A stretch of 30,231 nucleotides of DNA from Pseudomonadota bacterium. Its GTDB lineage: Bacteria > Pseudomonadota > Gammaproteobacteria > Burkholderiales > Burkholderiaceae_C. The position numbers and the translations under genes are program-made. Below the pieces are notes generated by a model. It had not been told where the DNA came from. It ran no database searches and saw only the letters and a list, made by a program, of their open reading frames with translations. How positions within the stretch are numbered: the first letter of the stretch is position 1; each line of letters begins with the position of its first letter. The stretch covers positions 1 to 30,231 of the forward strand of contig JAEWPH010000213.1 in assembly GCA_023460715.1 (NCBI GenBank). Reading direction: 5' to 3'. This document shows positions 10,338 through 17,700 of the stretch, piece by piece.

Positions 10338-10386
10338 CAAATAGCTGCCAGCGCTTGATGGACAAGCGCTGGCAGCTATTGTTTAT
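10338..10386 (+). repeat. Dispersed repeat element, copy B (perfect hairpin)
   Basis: The best-preserved copy: perfect 17-base arms, AATAGCTGCCAGCGCTT (10340-10356) and its complement (10364-10380), with a seven-base loop. It stands between the purB stop and the yaeQ start (ATG 10397). It could protect the purB 3' end or attenuate yaeQ; the following GTTTATTG is a weak U tract. Confidence 0.85.
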
Positions 10387-10396
10387 TGAGCACCGC

Positions 10397-10957
10397 ATGG
10401 CCATCAAGTCCACCATCTTCAAGGCGAACCTCGCCATCGCCGACATCGACCACGGCTACTACGCCGACCACGCGCTCACCCTGGCCCGCCATCCCAGCGA
10501 GACCGACGAACGCATGATGGTCCGCCTGGCCGCGCTGGCGCTCAACGCCTGGCAGCTGCAGGCCGTGTGCCAGGGCGACGGCACGCTGGCCTTTGGCGCG
10601 GGCCTGTCCGACCCGGACGATCCAGATGTCTCGCTGACCGACTTCACCGGCCGCAAGCGCGTCTGGATCGAAGTGGGCCAGCCCGAAGACAAGCCGCTCG
10701 CCAAGGCGTCCTCCAAGGCCGACGCAGTGCTGGTCTACTGCTTCCACCATGCCGCCGAAGTCTGGTGGAAAGGCATCGAGAACAAGCTCACCCGCCAGGA
10801 CAAGCTGCAGGTGTGGCGCATTCCGTCGCCGGCATCGCAGGAACTGGCAGCGCTGGCCGAACGCAGCATGCAGCTGCAGGCCACGGTGCAGGAAGGCAGC
10901 CTCACGCTGAGCAGCAACCTGGGCAGCGTGCACGTGGAGCCGGTGCGCTGGAAGTGA
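10397..10957 (+). CDS. yaeQ: YaeQ family protein
   Basis: 186 residues, the usual YaeQ length. Hallmarks: MAIKSTIFKANLAIADIDHG, YYADHALTLARHPSETDERMMVRLAA, FTGRKRVWIEVGQPEDKPLAKASSKAD and YCFHHAAEVWWKG. The family has a PD-(D/E)XK nuclease-like fold; here Glu of WIEVGQP and Lys of LAKASSKAD sit where that fold places acidic and Lys residues. Biological role is uncertain (an RfaH-suppressing effect was reported for the enterobacterial protein and later disputed). Start at ATG 10397; the extension to 10331 would be translated through the hairpin of repeat B. Likely read from the purB transcript or a weak promoter near the repeat. Confidence 0.93.
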   Translation: MAIKSTIFKANLAIADIDHGYYADHALTLARHPSETDERMMVRLAALALNAWQLQAVCQGDGTLAFGAGLSDPDDPDVSLTDFTGRKRVWIEVGQPEDKPLAKASSKADAVLVYCFHHAAEVWWKGIENKLTRQDKLQVWRIPSPASQELAALAERSMQLQATVQEGSLTLSSNLGSVHVEPVRWK

Positions 10958-11195
10958 GCGCGCGTGGCGCACGGTGACGACCGCGGGTGCGGTGGCCACC
11001 CGCGATGCCGTCAGTGCGTCGCCGCAATGCGGGCGCACCCCAGCACGGACCGGTACGCAACGCCTCTATAAAGACAGGACATCGGGCCAGGCCGCGTGCG
11101 GATCGCGCGGCCGCCCGGCCCCAGGCCACCCAGCCGGCACAGGCAGCTTTACTTGGCAGGTTCCGTGAAACCACATTCGTCCACGAGAGGGAGCG

Positions 11196-11933
11196 ATGGC
11201 GATGCGATACGGCCAACGACGGACAGCGAACCATCCGGGCAGGCACGGCGCCCGCCCGTCTCCGAGCGCCTGGCTGGGCGTTCTCGGCGGCCTGTGCTGG
11301 GTCACGTCACAGGCCCACGCGGCCGGCGGACACCATGCGGTCGACGACGCCGCCATCCTGGCGCCGGGCCAGTGCGAGATGGAAATCTGGGCCGACCGGG
11401 AACGCCACGGCAGCCGTACCCTGCTCCACGCGGGGCCGGCCTGCCGGATCGGCCCGGTCGAAGTCGGCCTGAATGCCGACCGCTTTCACGAGACCGGCGC
11501 AGGCTCCGCCACGTTCGCCGGCCCCCAGGTGAAGTGGGCCCACGCCGTGACGGACACCGTCGGCGTGGGCGTGCTGGCGGCCACCGGGTGGCGGGACCGC
11601 TCGCCCCGCGTCCGCAGCAGCCTGTGGCTGATCGCCGGGACCTGGCAGGCGCACGAGAACCTCGCCGTCCACGTGAACCTGGGCAAGGACTTCCACCGTG
11701 GCGGCGAGAGGCCCGATACACGCCGCGCTGGCGCGGCGGTGGAATGGGCGGCGTCGCCCGCGTGGTCCTTCGTGGCCGAGCGCTTCCGCGAGAGCGACGC
11801 GAATCTGTGGCGCCTGGGAGCCCGCTATGCGCTGAGCGAGGGCACCAGCCTGGACCTGAGCCACGCGCGGAGCCTGCACGGCAGTGCACCGCCATGGTGG
11901 ACGCTGGGCGTCACCTGGGCCTTCGACCGCTGA
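11196..11933 (+). CDS. Exported protein of unknown function, probable beta-barrel
   Basis: 245 residues. The N-terminus has an Arg-rich stretch, then a hydrophobic segment (AWLGVLGGLCWVTSQAHA) that looks like a long signal peptide cut after AHA. The mature part begins GGHHAVDDAAILAPGQCEME and has only two Cys (in GQCEME and PACRIG), probably a disulfide. Alternating hydrophobic/polar strands and an aromatic end (TLGVTWAFDR) suggest an outer-membrane barrel or beta-rich periplasmic protein. I do not recognise a named family. AGAGGGAG lies before both ATG 11196 and ATG 11202; the second has the better spacing (about 8). Upstream, 10958-11195 has a TATAAA at about 11067 but no clear -35. It stands alone between yaeQ and two minus-strand genes. 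Confidence 0.7.
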   Translation: MAMRYGQRRTANHPGRHGARPSPSAWLGVLGGLCWVTSQAHAAGGHHAVDDAAILAPGQCEMEIWADRERHGSRTLLHAGPACRIGPVEVGLNADRFHETGAGSATFAGPQVKWAHAVTDTVGVGVLAATGWRDRSPRVRSSLWLIAGTWQAHENLAVHVNLGKDFHRGGERPDTRRAGAAVEWAASPAWSFVAERFRESDANLWRLGARYALSEGTSLDLSHARSLHGSAPPWWTLGVTWAFDR

Positions 11934-12011
11934 CAGGCCTCCCTCGCAAGCGCGGTCCCGGGCCGCTTCCTGCCGAACCGACAGGCAGACGGCAGACGCC
12001 TGCCCTGCGCT

Positions 12012-12317
12012 TCAGGCCCGCGGCATGAGCGCCCCGCAGTGCCAGCACTGCTCGAAGCCACCCTCGACCGTTTCGCCGCACACACAATGCCAGCGGCGCT
12101 GCGGCAGGTTCTGCAACGCTTGCAGCAGATCGCGGGCTCGGTCGGCGTGCTCGTCGTACTCCAGCCAGATCTCGGGCAGGCACTGGTCCGGCGGCAGGTG
12201 GCCGGCGGCCGCGTTGAGATACTGCCGCTGCACCGACGCGGGCATGCCGGCCTCGCGCAGCAGATCGCTCCACAGCGTGGCGATGGCGATGTTGGGGGCC
12301 TGGGTCAGACGCAGCAT
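12012..12317 (-). CDS. DUF2007-type small protein with C-terminal zinc ribbon
   Basis: 101 residues from ATG 12317 (MLRLTQAPNIAIATLWSDLL); a TTG six bases upstream is in frame but less likely, as AAGG lies eight bases before the ATG. The first 65 residues match the 'putative signal transducing protein' DUF2007 pattern: A-L---GI-A-V--EYL with LPEIWLEYDEHADRARDLL. The end carries WHCVCGE and CWHCGA, a C-x-C plus C-x2-C set that may bind zinc. Function unknown; DUF2007 proteins are thought to be small cytosolic sensors or partners. The start is 94 bases after the stop of the DUF1289 gene in the same direction, which might make a pair. Confidence 0.82.
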   Translation of the reverse strand: MLRLTQAPNIAIATLWSDLLREAGMPASVQRQYLNAAAGHLPPDQCLPEIWLEYDEHADRARDLLQALQNLPQRRWHCVCGETVEGGFEQCWHCGALMPRA

Positions 12318-12410
12318 GGGCAAACCTTCGGCACACCATAGCCGCTGGCGGCGGGCCCGTAAAGCAGCGGCGGCCGCGCCGCTGCGCCCTGCGCGGTGTG
12401 GGCGCCCCGG

Positions 12411-12866
12411 TCAGTGGCCGGTGGGCAGCGCAGGAAGACGGGCGGTGGTAGCGCCCTGCGGGCCCTCCGCCGCGCGTTCGGCATAGCGGTTGAAGCGCCA
12501 GGCCGTGCCCTCCAGCGTGATACGCCGCCACACCGCGCGCTTCTCGGCGGGCGACATCGCCAGCCAGTGCTGGACCTCGGCGAAGCTGCGGCCGCAGCCC
12601 TTGCACTGCTCGTCGCCCTGGCTGGTGGAGCAGATGGCGATGCAGGGCGTGTCGGGCGTGGTCTGGTACCAGTCGTGCCAGGCCTCCAGCGCGGCTGCGG
12701 GCAGCGCGCCGTCGTCGATCGCATCGTGGCGGCGGAAGACCATCAACGCATACACCTCCGCCAGCGCCAGCAGCGGCGGACACAAGGCCCCTCCGTTGCT
12801 GGAGGGCGTGCGGGCGCGCCAGTGGTTGATGGCGGCTTCGATGTCGGTGATGTGGATGGAGGCCAT
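12411..12866 (-). CDS. DUF3717-DUF1289 two-domain protein
   Basis: 151 residues. Start at ATG 12866 (MASIHITDIEAAINHWRAR); an extension to 12890 is possible but unsupported. Residues 1-60 fit the Burkholderiales DUF3717 pattern: ITDIEAAINHWR, a short linker, then LLALAEVYALMVF. Residues 80-135 fit DUF1289: TPCIAICSTS, then EQCKGCGRSFAEVQHWLAMSPAEKRAVWRRI, with four Cys as C-x3-C and C-x2-C, probably a zinc or iron site (DUF1289 proteins are sometimes described as Fe-S linked). The C-terminus is low complexity. The two domains are separate genes in many genomes, to my recollection. Same strand as the DUF2007 gene; upstream lies repeat C. Confidence 0.8.
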   Translation of the reverse strand: MASIHITDIEAAINHWRARTPSSNGGALCPPLLALAEVYALMVFRRHDAIDDGALPAAALEAWHDWYQTTPDTPCIAICSTSQGDEQCKGCGRSFAEVQHWLAMSPAEKRAVWRRITLEGTAWRFNRYAERAAEGPQGATTARLPALPTGH

Positions 12867-12952
12867 GGCGCGGGAAAGGGGGCCGATCATACCGGCGCTG
12901 CGGGCGCCGGGAGATCCCGCGGACCGACGCCCCTTCCTCCGCGATCGCTTCT

Positions 12953-13005
12953 GATTTAATAGCTAGCTGCGCTTGCCCATCAAGGGCTGGGAGCACTTTT
13001 CTTTA
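12953..13005 (-). repeat. Dispersed repeat element, copy C (degenerate)
   Basis: Contains TTTAATAGCTAGCTGCGCTT, then GCCCATC as loop and AAGGGCTGGGAGCAC, the layout of copy B with several mismatches. It lies between the DUF3717-DUF1289 start and the riboswitch. Confidence 0.6.
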
Positions 13006-13071
13006 CAGACCCACTCCTACAGGCCCCGTAACAGCTTGCTTCGCGCTTGGCCGCTGTGTTCCAATGCGGGC

Positions 13072-13266
13072 TTCGAAGGGGAGTAGCTCCCAACCTGGAG
13101 GGTTCTGATCTACATCAGGGCCCGCCCAGGCTTGTCGGTTCTGTCGTCAATACGAAGCGCATGCTTCCGGCAGCCCGGGTCTGCATGCGCGCACTGGCGC
13201 GCCGGACCGAGCAAGACCTTTGATGGGCCCCTGCGGGGCTGATCAAGGCCGACCCTCCCTTTCGAC
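13072..13266 (+). promoter_or_regulatory. yybP-ykoY (Mn2+-sensing) riboswitch of the terC gene
   Basis: The conserved core is present: AAGGGGAGTAGC at 13077-13088 and GAGCAAGACCTTTGAT at 13209-13224. A P3-like hairpin CCTTTGAT/ATCAAGG and a closing stem formed by CGAAGGG near 13074 and CCCTTTCG near 13256 complete it. This is the family known to bind Mn2+ with some pH dependence (as in E. coli alx/mntP). The next gene is TerC family, the commonest target. The loop region between the two halves is long (about 120 bases), an extended form. Motif recognition was by eye. Confidence 0.88.
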
Positions 13267-13323
13267 GCACCGCGCTCAGCGGGCGGGCAGCCCGATCTCT
13301 CCGTAGTAGTCCCTCTCGGTTGG

Positions 13324-13361
13324 AGAGGCTCGTCGCCACAGGGCGCCGAGCCTCTTTGTTT
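13324..13361 (+). terminator. Terminator hairpin, probable riboswitch expression platform
   Basis: GAGGCTCG (13325-13332) pairs with CGAGCCTC (13347-13354), with a partly paired centre, and is followed by TTTGTTT (13355-13361). It stands 22 bases before the terC start. This suggests the riboswitch chooses between transcription stop and read-through. Confidence 0.75.
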
Positions 13362-13383
13362 GGTCACTGATATTGAGGAATTT

Positions 13384-14142
13384 ATGGAATTTTTGACTTC
13401 GCCCGAATTCTGGGTGGCGCTGGGTCAGATCATCATCATCGACATCCTGCTGGGTGGCGACAACGCGGTGGTGATCGCCCTGGCATGCCGCAAGCTGCCG
13501 CCCGCGCAGCGCCGCAAGGGCATCATCTGGGGCACCGCCGGTGCCATCATCCTGCGTGTGATCCTCATCGCCTTCGCGATGACGCTGCTGAGTTTGCCGT
13601 TCCTCAAGCTCGTGGGTGCGGTACTGCTGATCTGGATCGGTGTGAAGCTGCTGGCGCCTGACGAAGAAGGCCACGGCGACGTGCAGGGCAGCGACAAGCT
13701 GCTGGCCGCCATCAAGACCATCATCGTGGCTGACCTGGTGATGAGCGTGGACAACGTGATCGCCATCGCCGGCGCCGCGCAGAACGCGGGCGAGCACTCG
13801 CTGCTGCTGGTGGTTCTGGGCCTGCTGATCTCCATCCCGATCATCGTCTGGGGCAGCCAGCTGGTCATCAAGCTGATGGAGCGCTTCCCGCTCATCATCA
13901 CGTTCGGCGGCATGCTGCTGGGCTGGATCGCCGGCGGCATGCTGGTGACCGATCCCGCGTTCACGAACCCCGCCATCGTGGACTGGATGCCCAAGTGGGG
14001 CAGCGTGGACGAGAAGGGCCTGCCGGTCATCTCCGACACCCTGTACTGGGCCTCGCACATCGTGGGCGCCCTGGTGGTGCTGGGCTTGGGCAAGCTGGTG
14101 CTCGCGCGCCGCAAGTCCAGCCAGCCTGTGGCCCACGGCTGA
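13384..14142 (+). CDS. TerC family integral membrane protein (riboswitch controlled)
   Basis: 252 residues, seven or so TM helices. Start at ATG 13384 with GAGG five bases before it; the earlier GTG at 13360 lies in the terminator U tract. Two TerC signature helices are seen: IIIDILLGGDNAVVIALAC and IIVADLVMSVDNVIAIAGA, whose Asp and Asn residues are conserved. The central cytoplasmic loop carries the charged DEEGHGD. The family includes Mn2+ exporters (Alx) and the proteins that load Mn2+ on exported enzymes in Bacillus; despite the name, a role in tellurite is not implied. The riboswitch upstream supports a Mn2+ role. A second paralogue lies at 20310. Confidence 0.93.
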   Translation: MEFLTSPEFWVALGQIIIIDILLGGDNAVVIALACRKLPPAQRRKGIIWGTAGAIILRVILIAFAMTLLSLPFLKLVGAVLLIWIGVKLLAPDEEGHGDVQGSDKLLAAIKTIIVADLVMSVDNVIAIAGAAQNAGEHSLLLVVLGLLISIPIIVWGSQLVIKLMERFPLIITFGGMLLGWIAGGMLVTDPAFTNPAIVDWMPKWGSVDEKGLPVISDTLYWASHIVGALVVLGLGKLVLARRKSSQPVAHG

Positions 14143-14287
14143 TCGGAAGGTAGCGGGATGGGCGGGCGACCGCCTTCCCGCCTTATCCCCCTGCCGGACG
14201 GCCCACGCAGGCGCCCCGGCAGGACCACGGAACTCCCCGGCGCGGCCGGCCTCCCATAGCAAGCCCTGCCACCCTCAAGGAAGCCCC

Positions 14288-14767
14288 ATGGACAAAGTCA
14301 TCGTGTACGTGGACGACGCAGCCCACGCGCGCCAGATCCTCCAGCCGCTCGCGACGCAGGCCGCTGGTGCGGCCCCCACCCACTGGATCCTGGTGGCCTG
14401 CGCTCCGCGCATGACCCACCGCATCAGCAAATGGGTGAGCCACAGCGCCCGCGAGAACTGGCGCGCCAAGTGGGCGGACAAGCTGTTCGCCCAGGTGCTC
14501 CCCTGGCTGGAGGCGTCGAGCGCCACGGTGACCACGGTGCTGGCCAAGGGGCCGCTCCCCGACCTGCTCGCCCAGTTGCAGGCCGAGCATGGCGGCGTGG
14601 GCCAGGTGGTGGACGCGCGCCGGCCCAAGCAGGACCAGGAGCAGGCTGCGCCTGCCCCCGTCTTGGTGGCAGCGCCCGTCATCGTCAAGAAGCCGCCCCG
14701 CCGCTGGTCGCTGCCAGGCACGCTCGCCAGCGTGCTGGGCGCGATGTTCCTGCTGGCAGCCGACTAA
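14288..14767 (+). CDS. Small protein of unknown function with C-terminal membrane segment
   Basis: 159 residues. AAGGAAG precedes ATG 14288. The N-terminal part (MDKVIVYVDDAAHARQIL, WILVACAPRMTHRISKWV, TVTTVLAKGPLPDLLAQLQ) shows a beta-alpha pattern like a universal-stress-protein fold without its ATP motif G-x2-G-x9-G-S/T. A Pro/Ala linker (APAPVLVAAPVIVKKPP) leads to RRWSLPGTLASVLGAMFLLAAD, a hydrophobic end that could anchor the protein as a tail. I do not recognise a named family. It follows terC on the same strand with 145 bases between, so it may be read from the same transcript. Codon use matches the neighbours. Confidence 0.75.
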   Translation: MDKVIVYVDDAAHARQILQPLATQAAGAAPTHWILVACAPRMTHRISKWVSHSARENWRAKWADKLFAQVLPWLEASSATVTTVLAKGPLPDLLAQLQAEHGGVGQVVDARRPKQDQEQAAPAPVLVAAPVIVKKPPRRWSLPGTLASVLGAMFLLAAD

Positions 14768-15115
14768 AGACGACAGGCCCAAGCCGCAGCCGAGCGGGCG
14801 GGAGCGCCCGCATTTCTTCGTCCAGCCCGACGCCCTACCGCAGCGTGCGGGAAGGCGGTCCGGCTGTTGCGCTTTGGAGGCGCGAAGCGCGGGCTTGCGG
14901 TGCAGAGCCCTCCGGTGACGGCCCCTGCGCACCTGTCTCTTGCCGCCTAAAGGATGTTCGGTTTGCGGCCGGCGACGGCGCCAATGCGTGACGGCTCGAG
15001 CCGTCGGGGCGCCGGAATCGCTAGATCACGCCCGCCACCGAGCTTTCCTGTACGCAGGCCGAGTCCTTGCACGCGCGGGGGCGCAGCACAAGCCCGCGGT
15101 GCTATCCTTTCCGGC
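14768..15115 (+). other. Intergenic region with hairpin and nested palindrome
   Basis: 348 bases with no convincing gene. It holds a 7-bp hairpin GCGGGCG/CGCCCGC (14794-14811, followed by ATTTCTTC, a weak terminator for the upstream gene). It also holds a nested palindrome: GACGGCTCGAGCCGTC (14990-15005) enclosed by CGGCGCC (14976-14982) and GGCGCCG (15008-15014). No promoter consensus is clear. Confidence 0.6.
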
Positions 15116-15472
15116 ATGCGACTCCTACTCAAATGGCTCCTGAGCGCGGCAGCCCTGCTGTTCGTGGCGTACATCTACTCCGGCGTGGAGGTGAAGAGCT
15201 TCACCTCGGCCTTGGTAGCGGCGTTCATCATCGGCCTGTTCAACGTGGTGCTGCGCCCCGTGCTGGTCGTGCTCACGCTGCCGGTGACCATCGTGACGCT
15301 GGGACTGTTCCTCTTCGTCATCAACGCGCTCATGTTCTGGGCCGCCGCGTCCGTGCTGGGCGACGGGTTTCAGGTGCGCGGCTTCGGCGCGGCGTTGATC
15401 GGGTCGCTCATCTATTCGGTGCTCGGCATCCTCATCGAATCAGCGCTCGGCGGCCTGTTCCTTAAGAAGTGA
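15116..15472 (+). CDS. Phage_holin_4_2 / YvlD-type small membrane protein (PF04020 family)
   Basis: 118 residues and four hydrophobic helices: LLLKWLLSAAALLFVAYIYS, FTSALVAAFIIGLFNVVLRP, VVLTLPVTIVTLGLFLFVIN and GFGAALIGSLIYSVLGILIE. The NxxLRPxLxxxTLPxTxxTLGLF pattern is typical of this family. Start at ATG 15116; the longer frame from 14954 is through the palindrome region. Despite the family name, no phage genes are near and these chromosomal proteins are not lysis holins as far as known; role unknown. Its last 33 bases overlap the 3' end of the bepA-like gene on the opposite strand, so the two are convergent. Confidence 0.9.
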   Translation: MRLLLKWLLSAAALLFVAYIYSGVEVKSFTSALVAAFIIGLFNVVLRPVLVVLTLPVTIVTLGLFLFVINALMFWAAASVLGDGFQVRGFGAALIGSLIYSVLGILIESALGGLFLKK

Positions 15473-17038
15473 CTCCACTGTGCGCAGGCGCGTATCGATG
15501 ATCGACGCCTCGATGTAGTCGGCCCCGGCCGCCCCGCTGCGTCGCGCCAGGTCCTGCCCCGCCTTGAAGCGATCCACCGCAGCGGCATAGTCGTAGCGCG
15601 CCACCTGGACCTCGGCTTCCGCACGCACGGCCCGCAGCGGCTGCTTTTGCTGCTGCCATACGGCCGCCAGCAATTGCCAGGCGCCTGCGTCCCGCGGGTG
15701 CGTCGCCACCCAGGACTGCAGCGGACCGGCCATCTCGCCTGCCTGACCCTTGCGCAAGAGGGCCTGCGTGCGCAGCACCATCTCCGGCCGCGGCATACGC
15801 GCGGCCCCCGCTCCACCGCCCATCACCGCCGCAACGTCCAGAGGGGCCTTGGCGTCCGCCGCGGGCGTTGACGCCGGCAGGCTCTGCAGCGCGGCATCCG
15901 CTTGGCCGGCCGCCAGTTCGATCTCGGCCGCCAGCAACTGCGCTTGCCGCACCGCCGGCCCGTTGCCCTGCACCGCTTCCTGCAAGCCAGGCAACGCCGC
16001 GCGGGCATCGGCAAAGTCCTGCAACTGCAGTGCGCTGAGCGCCGCCGCATACCAGCCAGCCGCCCGGCGCGCGGCGGGCTGCGCCGCAAAGCCGGCACCG
16101 CGCGGCTCAGCCACCCACTGCCGCCAGACATCCACCCCGGGACGCATCAGCACGCGGGCCCGCGCCGCCATCATGGCGTGGTCCAGCGTCGGCCCGGGCG
16201 CGGCCGCGGCGCCGGACGGAATGCGCGAATGCATGTCCGCGATGCGCTGCGTGGTCAGCGGATGGCTGCGCAGATAGGGCCAGCTGCCGTTGTCGTTGAT
16301 CCGATTGGCCTGCTGCAGCTTGTCGAACATGCTGACAAAGCCCTGCGGCGCAAACCCAGCCGGGCTCATCAGGCCGTAGCCAATCCGGTCCGCCTCCCGC
16401 TCCATGTCGCGCGAGAAGTTCAACTGGTTCTGCACCGCCAGCGCCTGGCCCCCCATGATCATTGCCTGGCCTGCATCCGGGCTCTTGCTGGCGGCCAGTG
16501 CGCCCAGGACCATGGCACCCAGCATCAGCGGCGTCTGCCGCCCCTGCTGCGCCATCAGGCGGGAGATGTGCCGCTGCGTCACATGGCTCAGCTCGTGCGC
16601 CAACACCGACGCCAGCTCATCGCGCGTGGTCACCACGCCGATCAGCCCCAAATGCACGCCGAAGTAACCACCCGGCAGGGCAAACGCGTTCACCGTCCGG
16701 TCGCGGCCCAGCAGGATCTCCCAGGCGAAGCGCTCGTCCAGTTCGGGCGACAGCTCCCCCCGCTCGCGCGCCGCCTTCACCAGTGGCAGGAAGATGCTCT
16801 GCACATACTCGTTGAGGATCGCGTCGTCGATGTAATCCGGATCGCGGTACAGCTGGCGGATGATGCGGTCGCCCAGCCGGCGCTCTTCGCTGGTGGTGAT
16901 GTCGGAGCCGTCGCCCAGGGTGGGGAGACTGACTTGGGCGCGCGCGTTGAGAGCCCCACCCAGCCCAACAGCTATAAAAACAGAAGCAACCAGCGCTCTA
17001 ACCATAAGCGCCAGAGCCTTTTTTTGCTCCGATGGCAC
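15440..17038 (-). CDS. Periplasmic M48 metalloprotease with TPR region, BepA/YfgC-like
   Basis: Outer-membrane protein quality-control protease (BepA type: helps Lpt/Bam assembly and degrades stalled barrels). I choose GTG 17038 because GGGGGAG lies seven bases before it. It gives a signal peptide with two Lys (MPSEQKKALALMVRALVASV, cut near ARA/QVS); ATG 17005 would give a weaker one. 532 residues against about 490 in E. coli. Zinc site: H148-E149-x2-H152 in VLAHELSHVTQRH, third ligand Glu in RDMEREADRIGYGLM; the region SHPLTTQRIADM is also family-like. From about 350 the sequence is Ala-rich helices of the TPR type. The signal peptide codons coincide with repeat copy D. The 3' end overlaps the convergent PF04020 gene by 33 bases. 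Confidence 0.92.
   Translation of the reverse strand: MPSEQKKALALMVRALVASVFIAVGLGGALNARAQVSLPTLGDGSDITTSEERRLGDRIIRQLYRDPDYIDDAILNEYVQSIFLPLVKAARERGELSPELDERFAWEILLGRDRTVNAFALPGGYFGVHLGLIGVVTTRDELASVLAHELSHVTQRHISRLMAQQGRQTPLMLGAMVLGALAASKSPDAGQAMIMGGQALAVQNQLNFSRDMEREADRIGYGLMSPAGFAPQGFVSMFDKLQQANRINDNGSWPYLRSHPLTTQRIADMHSRIPSGAAAAPGPTLDHAMMAARARVLMRPGVDVWRQWVAEPRGAGFAAQPAARRAAGWYAAALSALQLQDFADARAALPGLQEAVQGNGPAVRQAQLLAAEIELAAGQADAALQSLPASTPAADAKAPLDVAAVMGGGAGAARMPRPEMVLRTQALLRKGQAGEMAGPLQSWVATHPRDAGAWQLLAAVWQQQKQPLRAVRAEAEVQVARYDYAAAVDRFKAGQDLARRSGAAGADYIEASIIDTRLRTVESLLKEQAAER
16971..17025 (-). repeat. Dispersed repeat element, copy D (inside the bepA-like signal peptide)
   Basis: Read on the minus strand: GGCTCTGGCGCTTATGGTTA, then GAGCGCTGGTTGCTTCTG and a T-rich arm ending ATAGC. 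The same GCGCTT-loop-GCGCT-TATAGC layout as the other copies. It encodes the hydrophobic core (ALALMVRALVASVFIA) of the signal peptide. Confidence 0.65.
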
Positions 17039-17157
17039 GCGACGTCTCCCCCGTGGCCAGAGGGCTTGCCACCGCGACAGCCCCGCGCACGAACCCGTAT
17101 GATGCCCTGACCCCTTGAATGTTTCGTGCAGGCGGACCACCCGTTTGCCCTCATCCC

Positions 17158-17688
17158 ATGAGCGACCCTTCTTCGTCTTCCTCCGCAGCCTCTGGCTCTC
17201 CACTGACCCATTTCGACGCCCAAGGCCAAGCCCACATGGTCGACGTCGGCGCCAAGCCTGCGACCCACCGCGTCGCCGTGGCCAGCGGCCGGATCGAAAT
17301 GCAACTGGAAACGCTGGAACTCATCGCCTCCGGAACCGCCAAGAAAGGTGATGTCCTGGGTATTGCCCGTATCGCGGGGATCATGGCGGCGAAAAGGACC
17401 AGCGACCTGATTCCGCTATGCCACCCTCTTACCTTAACTCGCGTATCGGTAGAGTTTGATTTGAATTCGAATTCGGGCGAAGTTCATTATGTGCACTGTA
17501 CTGTTACCGTTGAAACAATGGGACCGACCGGAGTCGAAATGGAGGCATTGACCGCGGTACATGTCGCATTGCTAACGATTTATGACATGTGCAAAGCCGC
17601 CGATAGAGGCATGGTCATCAATCTGATCCAGCTTAATTTGAAGGACGGGGGAAAATCTGGACTGTTTATTTCCAAATATTCGAAATGA
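17158..17688 (+). CDS. moaC: Cyclic pyranopterin monophosphate synthase (molybdenum cofactor step 1b)
   Basis: Converts the MoaA product to cyclic pyranopterin monophosphate. 176 residues with a Ser-rich N-terminal extension of about 15 residues relative to E. coli MoaC. Motifs: [71 protein letters not shown] and [15 protein letters not shown], with the catalytic Lys and Asp. Start at ATG 17158. The gene is unusual in base use: about 72% and 63% GC in 60-base blocks near 17221 and 17281, falling to 50, 40, 55, 45 and 32% from 17401 on; the protein stays intact. Divergent from the bepA-like gene, convergent with pilA. Confidence 0.97.
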   Translation: MSDPSSSSSAASGSPLTHFDAQGQAHMVDVGAKPATHRVAVASGRIEMQLETLELIASGTAKKGDVLGIARIAGIMAAKRTSDLIPLCHPLTLTRVSVEFDLNSNSGEVHYVHCTVTVETMGPTGVEMEALTAVHVALLTIYDMCKAADRGMVINLIQLNLKDGGKSGLFISKYSK

Positions 17689-17700
17689 AAAACAAAATAA

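Noticed and set aside
13384..14142. Tellurite resistance as the role of the TerC proteins
   Set aside because: No other ter genes nearby, and the Mn2+ riboswitch points to manganese.
15116..15472. Phage holin as sign of a prophage
   Set aside because: No other phage gene, integrase or attachment site nearby; PF04020 proteins are ordinary chromosomal proteins.
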